From contig NZ_CP138200.1 of assembly GCF_050859025.1 (NCBI RefSeq), forward strand, positions 5,642,001-5,706,000: 64,000 nucleotides of DNA. Direction: 5' to 3'. The first letter of the stretch is position 1. Each line of letters starts with the position of its first letter. A program made the position numbers and the translations under genes. This DNA is from Wukongibacter sp050859025. GTDB taxonomy: Bacteria > Bacillota > Clostridia > Peptostreptococcales > Caminicellaceae. The notes beneath the pieces are model-generated. The model did no database searches. It was not told the origin of the DNA and worked only from the letters and a program-made list of their open reading frames with translations. Shown in pieces: positions 1 to 8,498 of this stretch.

Positions 1-247
1 TATTTCTAACCTTTAATTTAAATTCTTCTTTACATCGAAATATTTTTATAATCCAATAAACAATAAGAATATTAATAATCAATTCTTTTAACATGCCTAC
101 ATATGGGGCAACTTGTTCCAAGCCAGTATACTCAATTATTATTCCAACTAAAATATATAAAACAAATTGCACTAAAGTCATTAGAATAATTAATATAAAT
201 GCTCCAATTATAGAAATCCCTTTTTTCTGTATAACTACCTCTTCCAT
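1..247 (-). CDS. Multi-pass membrane protein, N-terminal part (runs off the left edge)
   Basis: An open frame runs without a stop from an ATG at 247 to the window edge, giving the first 82 residues (start MEEVVIQKKG). A strong Shine-Dalgarno (GAGGAGGGG) lies just upstream of the ATG. Two long hydrophobic segments (about residues 11-36 and 54-67) are separated by a short polar stretch with EYTGLEQ, followed by a basic segment (FRCKEEFKLK). This is the layout of the N-terminus of CPBP-type or other multi-pass membrane proteins, but the diagnostic motifs would be outside the window, so the family is not established. The overlapping plus-strand frame is a shadow. Confidence 0.6.
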   Translation of the reverse strand, partial: MEEVVIQKKGISIIGAFILIILMTLVQFVLYILVGIIIEYTGLEQVAPYVGMLKELIINILIVYWIIKIFRCKEEFKLKVRN

Positions 248-408
248 TAAGCTCCCCTCCTCATATCTAAAAATAGAATATGATGTTCAAAATTCCTTAC
301 TATCTAAAAAACGTCATAAGTATATTTTATAATATGCAACACCATAATCCTATGTTTATTTTTACTCTAGTTTCCATTATACGCCAAGGAGGTTCTTCAA
401 GCAATTAA

Positions 409-512
409 TATAGAGAGTTCCAAGTAAATCTTAATTTATACATATTAAAATATCCAATGAATCTTAGGATTTTTGATGTGTACAAATTAAAGTCTTGACT
501 GGAATCTCTATA
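409..512. repeat. Palindromic repeat family A, copy A1
   Basis: A 104-bp imperfect palindrome with TATAGAGAG...TCTCTATA ends and inner arms around TTAATTTATACAT and its inverse. It is near-identical to the reverse complement of the copy at 3253-3354. It lies beyond the cysS terminator and explains most of the 248-588 gap. The rest of that gap is AT-rich sequence without recognisable signals. Confidence 0.85.
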
Positions 513-531
513 ATGCATTTCCATGCTAAAA

Positions 532-568
532 CACAGAGAACATTATGAATCTATTACATCCTCTGTGC
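532..568 (-). terminator. Probable cysS terminator
   Basis: On the minus strand CACAGAG pairs with CTCTGTG across a long AT-rich loop and is followed by TTTTAG. It sits about 20 bp after the cysS stop. The loop is long, so efficiency is uncertain. Confidence 0.5.
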
Positions 569-588
569 CTTAAGACTTTACAAACCTT

Positions 589-1983
589 CTAAACTCTCTT
601 CCACTTAACCCCCTGAGGAGTATCTTCTAAAACAATGCCCTGTGCCTTTAGATCATCTCTTATCTTATCAGCTAATGCAAAATTTCTCTCTTTTCTTGCT
701 TTTTGTCTTTCTTCTATAAGTCTTTCTATTTCATCGTCAAGACTTTCCTTCTCCTTGCATACTATTCCTAATACTTCTGTAAGCTCTCTAAATAGATTGC
801 AAGCTTTTTCTATAAGCTCCTTTGAAGCATCGTCATTTATCTTCGTATTCATTTCCTTAACCATCTCAAATATAGCTGCTATTCCATCGGCTGTATTTAA
901 ATCATCATCCATAGCCTCAATGAATTTATTTTTATGTTTTTGTAAACCTTCAAAGATTTTATCTTCTCCATGCTTCATTTCCAAATTATGGGCATTTCCT
1001 TTTAAATGTTCAAGATTTTCCTTTGCATTATATAATCTCTCTAATGCATTTTTAGCCTGCTGCATCAACTCTCTGCTAAAGTTTATTGGATTTCTATAGT
1101 GGGCTGACAATAGGAAAAATCTCACTACCTCTGGATCAAACTCATTTATTATGTCTCTAACAGTAAAGAAATTTCCCTTAGACTTTGACATCTTCTCGTT
1201 ATTTATTGTGATATAACCATTATGAACCCAATAATTTGCAAAGGGCTTTCCTGTAAATGCCTCACTTTGAGCGATTTCATTTTCATGATGGGGAAATACT
1301 AAATCCTGTCCACCAGCATGGATATCTATGGTTTCCCCTAGATATTTTGTAGACATTACAGAGCATTCTATATGCCATCCTGGTCTACCTATTCCCCAAG
1401 GACTATTCCATCCTGGTTCTCCAGTTTTTTGTTTCTTCCAAAGAGCAAAATCCGCTCCGTTTTTCTTTACCTCATTTACCTCAATCCTTGCTCCAACCTC
1501 TAGTTCTTCTATGCTTTGCTTTGAAAGCTTACCATACTCGTTAAACTTACTAGTATCGTAGTAAACATCTCCATCTACTTCATAGGCATATCCCTTGTCC
1601 ACAAGCTCTTTGATAAAGCTAATTATTTCACTAATATTTTCTGTAACCCTTGGGTGTATATCTGCTCTTTTGATTCCAATAGCATCAGCATCTTTAAAAT
1701 ATTCGTTAATATATTTTTCGCTGATATCCTTAGCCTCTACACCTTCTTCATTAGCTTTTCTAATTATTTTATCATCTACATCTGTAAAGTTCTGGACATA
1801 TGTTACATCATATCCTCTATATTCTAGATATCTTCTAAGTACATCAAATACAGCAAAGGGTCTAGCATTTCCTATATGAAAATAATTATATACTGTAGGT
1901 CCACAGACATACATTTTTACCTCTCCAGGAGTAATTGGCACAAATTCTTCTTTTTTTCTAGTTAGTGTATTAAATAACTTCAT
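589..1983 (-). CDS. cysS: Cysteinyl-tRNA synthetase
   Basis: Class I synthetase that charges tRNA-Cys in the cytosol. From the chosen start it is 464 residues, the usual length. Visible are the zinc-ligand Cys in MYVCGPTVY (residue 27), the HIGN version of the HIGH motif (36-39), zinc/substrate segments (HIECSVMS, HAGGQDL, HHENE) and the KMSKS loop (EKMSKSKGNF). The longest frame starts 13 codons earlier, but ATG 1983 gives the family-typical MKLFNTLTRK start and is preceded by AAGGGAGAAAG. The gene overlaps the cysE end by 14 bp, so the two are co-transcribed behind the Cys T-box at 2838-3165. Confidence 0.95.
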   Translation of the reverse strand: MKLFNTLTRKKEEFVPITPGEVKMYVCGPTVYNYFHIGNARPFAVFDVLRRYLEYRGYDVTYVQNFTDVDDKIIRKANEEGVEAKDISEKYINEYFKDADAIGIKRADIHPRVTENISEIISFIKELVDKGYAYEVDGDVYYDTSKFNEYGKLSKQSIEELEVGARIEVNEVKKNGADFALWKKQKTGEPGWNSPWGIGRPGWHIECSVMSTKYLGETIDIHAGGQDLVFPHHENEIAQSEAFTGKPFANYWVHNGYITINNEKMSKSKGNFFTVRDIINEFDPEVVRFFLLSAHYRNPINFSRELMQQAKNALERLYNAKENLEHLKGNAHNLEMKHGEDKIFEGLQKHKNKFIEAMDDDLNTADGIAAIFEMVKEMNTKINDDASKELIEKACNLFRELTEVLGIVCKEKESLDDEIERLIEERQKARKERNFALADKIRDDLKAQGIVLEDTPQGVKWKRV

Positions 1984-2644
1984 TTTTCTTTCTCCCTTCT
2001 TTACAAATAAGCTCTTCCTCAAGTTTTATTATTCTTTTTCTTAAGCATTCTAATTCATGGGCTATAGGATCAGGAAGCATTACTTGGTCAAGATCGGCAG
2101 TAGGCTTTTCACCATCAGTAATCCTTACATTATCCTTTATAACTACCCTTCCTGGAACACCTACAACCGTACAGTTCGGTGGAACTTCCTTTAGAACTAC
2201 GGAGCCTGATCCTATTTTTGAATTATCCCCCACCTTAAATGGCCCTAATACCTTTGCACCTGAAGCTATCACTACGTTGTTTCCTATAGTAGGATGTCTT
2301 TTTCCTACATCCTTTCCAGTTCCTCCAAGGGTAACTTCCTGATAGAGTGTAACATCGTCTCCAATTTCTGCCGTTTCACCTATCACAACACCCATGCCGT
2401 GGTCAATAAAGAACCTCTTTCCAATTGTTGCTCCAGGGTGAATTTCTATTCCAGTTAAAAGCCTGCTGATTTGCGAGATAATCCTGGCTATTAATATTAT
2501 TTTTCTTTTGTAAAAAAAGTGTGCTATTCTGTGAAGAAATAGGGCATGAACACATGGGTAACAGAGTATAACCTCAAACCTATTTCTTGTAGCGGGGTCC
2601 CTTTCGATTATCGAATCGAGATATTCCGTAAGATTTTTAAACAT
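1970..2644 (-). CDS. cysE: Serine O-acetyltransferase
   Basis: Transfers acetyl from acetyl-CoA to L-serine, the first step of cysteine synthesis. At 224 residues it is the short Firmicute form without the long N-terminal extension of enteric CysE. A left-handed beta-helix of hexapeptide repeats spans about residues 60-165 and includes the active-site His segment (DHGMGVVIGE) and the acetyl-CoA loop (GGTGKDVGKRHPTIG). The C-terminus is a charged helix. Start ATG 2644 has AAAGGAGGG upstream. It is first in a cysE-cysS operon, coupling synthesis of cysteine with its charging, as in Bacillus. Confidence 0.93.
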   Translation of the reverse strand: MFKNLTEYLDSIIERDPATRNRFEVILCYPCVHALFLHRIAHFFYKRKIILIARIISQISRLLTGIEIHPGATIGKRFFIDHGMGVVIGETAEIGDDVTLYQEVTLGGTGKDVGKRHPTIGNNVVIASGAKVLGPFKVGDNSKIGSGSVVLKEVPPNCTVVGVPGRVVIKDNVRITDGEKPTADLDQVMLPDPIAHELECLRKRIIKLEEELICKEGRKKNEVI

Positions 2645-2707
2645 TGTTGTTTCCCTCCTTTCTCCCTCTCTAGCATATACTTGGCTTCATCATTGACACT
2701 AAATTCA

Positions 2708-2816
2708 TATATTGATATGCAACATTAAGCTTTAAAGTAAATTTTTATAGAAATAATGAACGTTTCTACATTTTTCTATAAAAATTTATTTAACCTTGAA
2801 GTTACTTATCTATGAT
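2708..2816. repeat. Palindromic repeat family C, copy C1
   Basis: Imperfect palindrome with a core TAGAAATAATGAACGTTTCTAC also found, with changes, at 28721-28825 (inverted) and 35866-35969. It lies between the T-box terminator and cysE, so it is transcribed whenever the T-box reads through. Confidence 0.7.
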
Positions 2817-2837
2817 AGCTCTTTTGAATAGAATATA

Positions 2838-3165
2838 AAAAACCCCGTCTCTGAAATTATTCAGAGACGGGGTTATCCGCGGTTCCACTCTGGTTAGATA
2901 TATATTTTTACATACTAATACTTTTAAGTCAGCTATAATCATACTGTATTATTGGATCTTAGCTGCCAATACCTAGGATGTTAATATATATATCCATCTC
3001 AAATAACCTATAACGGAGTTACCCGTAAAGACCTACTCGTAATCTAAATCTTTCAGCCTTAAGCTCATAGGTGCACTTCAATCCGTATTTAGTCTAGGAC
3101 TACTTTCAGCCGGTGATAGCCCCTCTCTAAAAACATCAACAGATCTACTCTCCTAATCAAAGCCA
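2838..3165 (-). promoter_or_regulatory. T-box leader, Cys specifier, controlling cysE-cysS
   Basis: On the minus strand a stem I region carries AGAGAGGGG, GGCTGAAAG and, in the specifier bulge, GAAG-TGC-ACC. The specifier TGC (Cys) is at 3073-3075. The conserved T-box sequence AGAGTGGAACCGCGG is at 2877-2891, followed by a strong terminator stem (CCCCGTCTCTGAA with its complement, 2838-2876) and a T-run. Uncharged tRNA-Cys is expected to allow read-through. The specifier matches the downstream genes. Confidence 0.95.
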
Positions 3166-3252
3166 TATTTTTATAAATATTTTTTATATTATATCACATT
3201 GTTTATATATTTAAAGCTTTTTAATAATTAATTTTATATAAAATTATATTTA

Positions 3253-3354
3253 TATAGCGATTCCAGTCAAAACTTTAATTTGTACACATCAAAAATCCTA
3301 AGATTCATCAGATATTTTGATATGTATAAATTAAGATTTACTTGCAGCTCTATA
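3253..3354. repeat. Palindromic repeat family A, copy A2 (inverted relative to A1)
   Basis: About 102 bp. Its reverse complement matches A1 (409-512) except for roughly eight positions. It lies between the gltX stop and the Cys T-box promoter. A1 and A2 together bracket the cysE-cysS operon in opposite orientation. Confidence 0.85.
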
Positions 3355-3367
3355 TATAATAGAATTT

Positions 3368-4846
3368 CTAAAGATAATTTTTCTCTACATATTCTACTCT
3401 CTTATTAATAATTTCTCTTCCTAAAATAGCTATTACCTTATCAATATCTGGACCATGAAGCTGTCCTGTAAGGGCTGCTCTTATTGGCATATATAGGTTC
3501 TTACCCTTTACACCGGTTTCCTTTTGAATTACCTTAAATACTTTTTTACCAAATACAGCATCAATAACCTCTGCATTAGCTACTTTATCTTTAAATGTAT
3601 TCAGAAGGTCTTGTACATGTTCCAATTTTAAGATTTCTTTTACTTCATCATCCTCTAGCTTTACTTCTTCACCAAAGAACTGCTTGGCATATTCAGATAT
3701 ATGACTTAAATAAGAAATTCTTTCCCTAGCAGTCTCCATTATCATTTTTACCCATTCATACTTTTCTTCTACCTCATTCTCCTCTATCATACCAGCTTCA
3801 ACTAAATAAGGTATACACAGCTTTGTTAATCTATCTATATCGGCTTCCTTTATATAGTGGGAATTTACCCAGTTTAGTTTATCAACATCGAATACTCCAC
3901 CACTTTTTGAAACCCTTTCAAAAGAAAAGCCTTCTATCATTTCCTCCATAGTCATTATTTCTTTATTGTCCTCTGGACTCCAACCTACAAGGGCAATATA
4001 GTTAACTAGGGCCTCTGGTAGATATCCCTTTTTCTTGAAATCCTTTACGGCTACATCACCATGTCTTTTACTTAACTTTTTCTTTTCTTTGTTAAGTATA
4101 TTTGGTAGGTGTGCAAACTTTGGAAGCTCCCAGCCTAATGCTTCATATAGTACTATTTGCTTTGGAGTAGATGGCAGCCATTCTTCTCCTCTAACCATAT
4201 GGGTAATTCCCATTAGATAATCATCTACTACAACGGCTAAGTGATAGGTTGGAAAACCATCTGATTTCATAAGAACCTGATCGTCAGAATCATTTGTGTT
4301 CATAGTAACCGTACCTCTTACTAAATCATCAAACACAATTTCTCTATCCTTAGGTAATTTTAATCTGATAACATGGGACTCACCATTTTGGACTCTCTGT
4401 TTAGCTTCATTCATAGGGATATTTCTACAATGACCATCGTATCCCATCATCTCGCCATTTTCCTTCTGCTCTTCTCTGATTTTATCTAGTCTTTCCTTTG
4501 AACAGAAGCAATAATATGCATGGCCATTCTCTAAAAGCTCCTCTACATGCTTTTTATATATGTCAAGTCTCTCAGATTGCATATATGGACCATATTCGCC
4601 TTTTTCAACTAGCTTACCATCCTCTAATAGATATCCCTCATCATGATTAACTCCTGCCCATTCCATTGCACTAAGCAGGTTTTCTATTGCACCTTCTACA
4701 TATCTTGTTCTATCTGTGTCCTCTATTCTTAAAACGTACTTTCCACCTTTTTGTTTTGCAAATAAATAATCGTAAAGTGCAGTTCTTAATCCACCTATAT
4801 GCAAATACCCTGTTGGACTGGGTGCGAATCTTACTCTTACAGTCAT
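3368..4846 (-). CDS. gltX: Glutamyl-tRNA synthetase
   Basis: Class I synthetase charging tRNA-Glu. Length 492 is normal. The HIGH region is PSPTGYLHIGG near the N-terminus, the KMSKS equivalent is KKKLSKRHG in the middle, and the C-terminal helical anticodon-binding domain is complete. A CFCSKERL segment with a later DGHC resembles the zinc-binding insert. ATG 4846 follows AGGAGGG. It is upstream of cysE-cysS in the gltX-cysE-cysS order conserved in Firmicutes, but each has its own control. Whether it is discriminating or also charges tRNA-Gln is not visible. No glnS is in the window, and GatCAB is present, so indirect Gln-tRNA synthesis is plausible. Confidence 0.95.
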   Translation of the reverse strand: MTVRVRFAPSPTGYLHIGGLRTALYDYLFAKQKGGKYVLRIEDTDRTRYVEGAIENLLSAMEWAGVNHDEGYLLEDGKLVEKGEYGPYMQSERLDIYKKHVEELLENGHAYYCFCSKERLDKIREEQKENGEMMGYDGHCRNIPMNEAKQRVQNGESHVIRLKLPKDREIVFDDLVRGTVTMNTNDSDDQVLMKSDGFPTYHLAVVVDDYLMGITHMVRGEEWLPSTPKQIVLYEALGWELPKFAHLPNILNKEKKKLSKRHGDVAVKDFKKKGYLPEALVNYIALVGWSPEDNKEIMTMEEMIEGFSFERVSKSGGVFDVDKLNWVNSHYIKEADIDRLTKLCIPYLVEAGMIEENEVEEKYEWVKMIMETARERISYLSHISEYAKQFFGEEVKLEDDEVKEILKLEHVQDLLNTFKDKVANAEVIDAVFGKKVFKVIQKETGVKGKNLYMPIRAALTGQLHGPDIDKVIAILGREIINKRVEYVEKNYL

Positions 4847-4867
4847 TGTAAACCCTCCTATATGTAC

Positions 4868-4922
4868 ATGTCGTACACGACATTATAGAGATTATTATAT
4901 CCTAATTTATTTTTTGTATCAA
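4868..4922 (-). promoter_or_regulatory. gltX promoter with downstream palindrome
   Basis: On the minus strand TTGATA (4917-4922), a 17-bp spacer and TATAAT (4894-4899) form a good sigma-A promoter. An inverted repeat with 7-bp arms, ATGTCGT-GT-ACGACAT (4868-4883), lies in the expected early transcribed region, 22 bp before the start codon. It looks like an operator or a small 5'-UTR hairpin. I do not recognise the regulator. Confidence 0.6.
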
Positions 4923-4986
4923 GGAATTTAGAAAGATTTAACTTTACTTCTTGTGCTAGTAAAATGAAAGTTGTACTTTAAAATAC

Positions 4987-5097
4987 TTAAGGGATTTTGA
5001 TATTTCCTCCTAGTGATTTCAATGAATCTGTTTTCACCTTCAAATATACATGAAAAACAGGTTCATTGCATGAACGAAAAGGAAATATCATAGTCCC
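4987..5097. repeat. Palindromic repeat family D, copy D1
   Basis: About 110 bp. The arms ATTTTGATATTTCC / GGAAATATCA and AATGAATCTGTTTT / AAAACAGGTTCATT form a long hairpin. A clear second copy is at 30583-30695 in the same orientation. It fills the gap between gltX and the ProRS-like gene. Confidence 0.8.
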
Positions 5098-5125
5098 TTG
5101 CAGCAGCACAAACTAGCTAGACAGG

Positions 5126-6721
5126 TTACTTTAGTAACTGGACAACTCTTTCTAGTGCTTCATTAACACCTAATTCTTCCTTTTCATTTTCCCATCTTAA
5201 CTTAAACTCTACCTTATTTTCGCTAGCTCCCCTTGCTACTACTATTCTTATAGGAATCCCTAAGATATCTGCATCATTGAACTTTGCTCCTGCTCTTTCA
5301 TTTCTATCGTCCAATATAACCTCTATACTATTCGCCTTAAGCTCATTATACAGTCTTCTTCCAAGATCTACCTGATCCTCCTTTTTAACATTGAGAATTG
5401 ATATAATTACTTGATAAGGAGCTGTCTCAACAGGCCATACTATACCATCGTCATCATGTTGTTTTTCCACTATCATACTTAAAAGTCTGTAAATGTCAAT
5501 ATAGCTTGAGACTCCATATATGCTATTAGGTTTACCCTCCTTATTTTTATACTCCATACTCTTAATATCAGTTATTTTTCCAATGTTTAAAATCTTACCG
5601 ATATCAACACCATATTTCTTTGTCATATCTTCCCCACAAAGAGGACACTTATCATTTTCCCTTACATAGCTTACATCAGCCACCAAATCTCCTACAAAAT
5701 CTCTATCATATCTTACATTTTTAAGATGATAGTCTCTCTTATTGGCTCCAGTTACTAGATGCCCTGTTTTTGTTATTTCCCTATCGACTATTATTCTAAC
5801 GCCCTCAAGCTCAACGGGACCTACAAAACCCGGTACTGTTTCGATTTTACCATCGATATCCTCGTAGTCAGCCATTTCTATATCCTCTATAGGTACATTT
5901 AATAAAGTGCTAAGCTTATAGAGATTAAGCTCTCTATTTCCCCTAATCACAACAGCAATAGTTTCATTTCCTGCCTTTAACAAGAGCGTTTTAGCTAGCT
6001 CCTCCGCCTCTATATTCATATATTCTTCTAATTCCTTTATAGTTTTTATACCCGGAGTATGTACAGGTTCTATTTCCATATCCTCTATATCCTCTTCCCT
6101 TATGTGGAAGTCTGCCACCTCTTCTAATACTCTATATTCACACCCTTTACAATTAAAGATTTCTCTATCCCCGCCTTCACAGGTAACTATAAATTCTTCA
6201 CAATTTTCTATAGGGGTTTTATCGTTATAGGATTTCACTTCAATAACATCAATTCCAATTTTTTCAAAGATAATCCTATAGATTTCCTTTATCTGTTCAA
6301 ATCCATCAAGCATATTCTGTTGATTCTCATAAAATCCAAAGCTTCTTAAAGCCATAAAGCTTTTTGATTTTAAGATTCCATCCTTTACCTTTATTTTCTT
6401 CCTCTCTATACTGGAAACATTATATATACTCTTTGGTAGATCTTTATAGGATTTAAGATCATTTCTAAGAGTAAGACAAACTGCTCTTTCAAACTCTATA
6501 TTTGAAGGTATGATTATATTTTGGAAGTCTTTAATTTCTAATTCCTTTGATAATAAGTTTAACAGTTTATCAATTACTCTCTTTCCCTGAGGCAATACTG
6601 CATATAGCCCCGGTGAAATGCTTCTAAACATTCCCGATCTCAATAAAAGCCTTTGACTATCAATATTGAATTCCTCTTCAACTCTCTTAGATGTTTTTCC
6701 TATTAGCTTTGACATTAACAT
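5126..6721 (-). CDS. Bacterial-type ProRS paralogue with eroded synthetase motifs and intact editing domain
   Basis: 531 residues, alignable from end to end with bacterial-type prolyl-tRNA synthetase. Motif 1 is kept (GLYAVLPQGKRV, 38-49). After IIIPS (70-73) about 35-40 residues are missing compared with normal ProRS, including the proline-binding GPTHEE loop. Motif 2, normally FRDE...GREF.MKDAYSF, reads IERKK...LKSKSFMALRSFGF (105-130) and has lost its key Arg/Glu. Motif 3, normally GIGVSR, reads YIDIYR. The YbaK-like INS editing domain (about 220-385) looks intact and keeps the Lys of the KTLL motif (AKTLLLKA, K244), and the C-terminal anticodon-binding domain is present. I infer that it no longer makes Pro-tRNA but may hydrolyse mischarged tRNA-Pro. 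The active ProRS at 15809 lacks an INS domain. A normal second ProRS is unlikely given the lost motifs. Confidence 0.8.
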   Translation of the reverse strand: MLMSKLIGKTSKRVEEEFNIDSQRLLLRSGMFRSISPGLYAVLPQGKRVIDKLLNLLSKELEIKDFQNIIIPSNIEFERAVCLTLRNDLKSYKDLPKSIYNVSSIERKKIKVKDGILKSKSFMALRSFGFYENQQNMLDGFEQIKEIYRIIFEKIGIDVIEVKSYNDKTPIENCEEFIVTCEGGDREIFNCKGCEYRVLEEVADFHIREEDIEDMEIEPVHTPGIKTIKELEEYMNIEAEELAKTLLLKAGNETIAVVIRGNRELNLYKLSTLLNVPIEDIEMADYEDIDGKIETVPGFVGPVELEGVRIIVDREITKTGHLVTGANKRDYHLKNVRYDRDFVGDLVADVSYVRENDKCPLCGEDMTKKYGVDIGKILNIGKITDIKSMEYKNKEGKPNSIYGVSSYIDIYRLLSMIVEKQHDDDGIVWPVETAPYQVIISILNVKKEDQVDLGRRLYNELKANSIEVILDDRNERAGAKFNDADILGIPIRIVVARGASENKVEFKLRWENEKEELGVNEALERVVQLLK

Positions 6722-6780
6722 AACCTATCTCTCCTAATTTTATTATTTCACATTATTTATACTTACTATATTATAACAAC

Positions 6781-6884
6781 TATAAGACTTTAAGTAGAAA
6801 CTTTAATTTATAAATCTCTAAAATACCTAGAAGTACTGAGTTTTTACACATGCACAAATTAATCTTCACTAGAAACTTCCTATA
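6781..6884. repeat. Palindromic repeat family A, copy A3
   Basis: 104 bp with TATAAGACTT...CTTCCTATA ends and inner CTTTAATTTATA / CACAAATTAA arms, more diverged than A1/A2. It lies upstream of the ProRS-like gene and might overlap its promoter. The following 6885-7044 is AT-rich with nothing further recognised. Confidence 0.7.
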
Positions 6885-7044
6885 AAATAAATTTATGAAA
6901 TAATTTTACTACAGTATCAAAGATTCATAACCATATAAATTTTCCAAATGTAATTCATGATAGTATTATATTTTTCTATAATAGCTAATTTTCCCCGTTA
7001 GATACTATATAATTCTATTGTAAATAGATCATTCTACAAAAATT

Positions 7045-7086
7045 GCAATATATCTTTTACATTTTGATTTATAAGTGTCTTTTATA
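7045..7086. repeat. Palindromic repeat family B, internally deleted copy
   Basis: The two ends of a B element (ATCTTTTACATTTTGAT and TTTATAAGTGTCTTTTATA) are joined without the middle. The right end abuts the A4 copy. Confidence 0.5.
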
Positions 7087-7176
7087 ATAGTAAAGCTAAT
7101 TTACACATGCATAAATACTCAAGCTTTTAGAGGGTTTTCGATGTGTAGAGATTAATAGTTTTACTAAAATCTATAT
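7083..7176. repeat. Palindromic repeat family A, copy A4
   Basis: About 94 bp, starting TATAATAGTAAAGCTAATTT and ending TTTTACTAAAATCTATA. It ends only about 12 bp before the Shine-Dalgarno of the reductase gene at 7200, so it is in or next to that gene's 5'-UTR. Confidence 0.6.
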
Positions 7177-7199
7177 ATTTACTTAAAGGAGGAATTGTA

Positions 7200-8498
7200 T
7201 TGGCTGATTACAGAGAAATGTGGAAATCCCTTGATATGGATCTTGAAAAACATGACAAGCTTTGTGAGATATTACCTGAGTTTTACGGAGATATTTATCT
7301 TTCTCAAGAAAACCGACCAGAAGGAATGAACTATTATAACTTCGTTGTATCTGAAGTTCACGGTTTAAGGATTCAGGAGCTTGAGGATTATAGAGCAAAA
7401 GATGGCAAGGTTATTGGAACCTTCTGTGTTTACGTTCCTGATGAAGTTATAAACGCTGCCGGTGCTATAGGCGTTGGATTATGTGGTGGTTCAGACTTTT
7501 GGGAGCCAGATGGTGAAAAGGTTCTCCCAAGAAATACATGTCCATTAGTAAAGGCTTCTGTTGGAGCAAAAATTTCATCTACATGTCCATACTTTCAATC
7601 CTGTGACTTAATCGTTGGAGAAACAACATGTGATGCAAAGAAGAAGGCTTGGGAGATTTTAAATGATTATATCCCAGTTCATGTTATGGATCTACCACAG
7701 ATGAAAAGAGAAAAGGACAATCTTCATTGGCAGGATGAAATAAAAATATTTATAGATAAAGTAGAAGCTATGACTGGTAATAAGGTTACAAAGGAAAATC
7801 TAGCAGAAAGCATTAAGCTAGTCAATAAAAAGCGTAAGGCCCTCGAAAGACTATATAATGCTAGAAAATCCCATAAGCTTCCTATAAGCGGTAAGGATGC
7901 CCTTTTAATATCCCAAATAGCATTCTATGATGACACAGAAAGATTTATCGAAAAAACTAATGAGCTGTGCGATGAACTAGAAAAAAGAATAGAGGCTGAA
8001 GTTTCAGTGTTTAAGGAAGGTACTCCTAGGATAATAATCACAGGTACTCCTATGGCAATACCTAACTGGAAGCTTCATCATCTTATAGAAACAAGCGGCG
8101 GAGCAGTTGTATGCGAAGAAACCTGTACCGGAACAAGATACTTTGAAAATTTTGTTGATGAAGGTGCAAACACCCTTGAAGATCAAATGAAGGCTCTAGC
8201 AGATAGATATCTAAATATCAACTGTGCCTGCTTTACTCCAAATGAGGGAAGAATAGATGATATAGTAAGATTATACAAGGAATATAGTGCAGATGGAGTT
8301 GTATACTTTAGCCTTCCTTTCTGTCAAACCTATGCAACAGAATTCAAAAAGGTGAAGGAAGCTCTTGACAGGGAAGGTATACCAGTTATTATGATCGAGA
8401 CAGGTTACAGTCTACAGGATGCTGGTCAAATAAAAACTAGACTTGAAGCCTTCTTCGAAATGTTAGAAACCAATAAGCAGGCTGCGGTAACAGAATAA
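7200..8498 (+). CDS. Double-cubane-cluster-type anaerobic reductase (2-hydroxyacyl-CoA dehydratase family)
   Basis: 432 residues of the HgdB/FldC/BcrC-like fold. Cysteines typical of the family are at 76, 95, 114, 129, 135, 144, 305, 309, 342, 344 and 375, in segments such as STCPYFQSC, VGETTCDAKKK, CEETCTGTR and LPFCQTYATE. True 2-hydroxyacyl-CoA dehydratases have two different subunits. Here a single subunit is followed by DUF3343 and an activase, the arrangement of the double-cubane protein of Carboxydothermus and E. coli YjiM/YjiL. Known members carry an Fe8S9 cluster and do low-potential reductions with ATP-driven electron input; the natural substrate is unknown. The start is TTG 7200, chosen because AAAGGAGG lies 7 bp upstream. 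It is first in a three-gene plus-strand operon, overlapping the next start (TAATG). Confidence 0.85.
   Translation: MADYREMWKSLDMDLEKHDKLCEILPEFYGDIYLSQENRPEGMNYYNFVVSEVHGLRIQELEDYRAKDGKVIGTFCVYVPDEVINAAGAIGVGLCGGSDFWEPDGEKVLPRNTCPLVKASVGAKISSTCPYFQSCDLIVGETTCDAKKKAWEILNDYIPVHVMDLPQMKREKDNLHWQDEIKIFIDKVEAMTGNKVTKENLAESIKLVNKKRKALERLYNARKSHKLPISGKDALLISQIAFYDDTERFIEKTNELCDELEKRIEAEVSVFKEGTPRIIITGTPMAIPNWKLHHLIETSGGAVVCEETCTGTRYFENFVDEGANTLEDQMKALADRYLNINCACFTPNEGRIDDIVRLYKEYSADGVVYFSLPFCQTYATEFKKVKEALDREGIPVIMIETGYSLQDAGQIKTRLEAFFEMLETNKQAAVTE

Noticed and set aside
93..332. Plus-strand 79-codon frame at the left edge
   Set aside because: It is antisense to a better minus-strand membrane-protein frame with a strong Shine-Dalgarno.
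5126..6721. Calling this a second functional ProRS (proS)
   Set aside because: Motif 2 and motif 3 residues and the proline-binding loop are missing, so synthetase activity is improbable.
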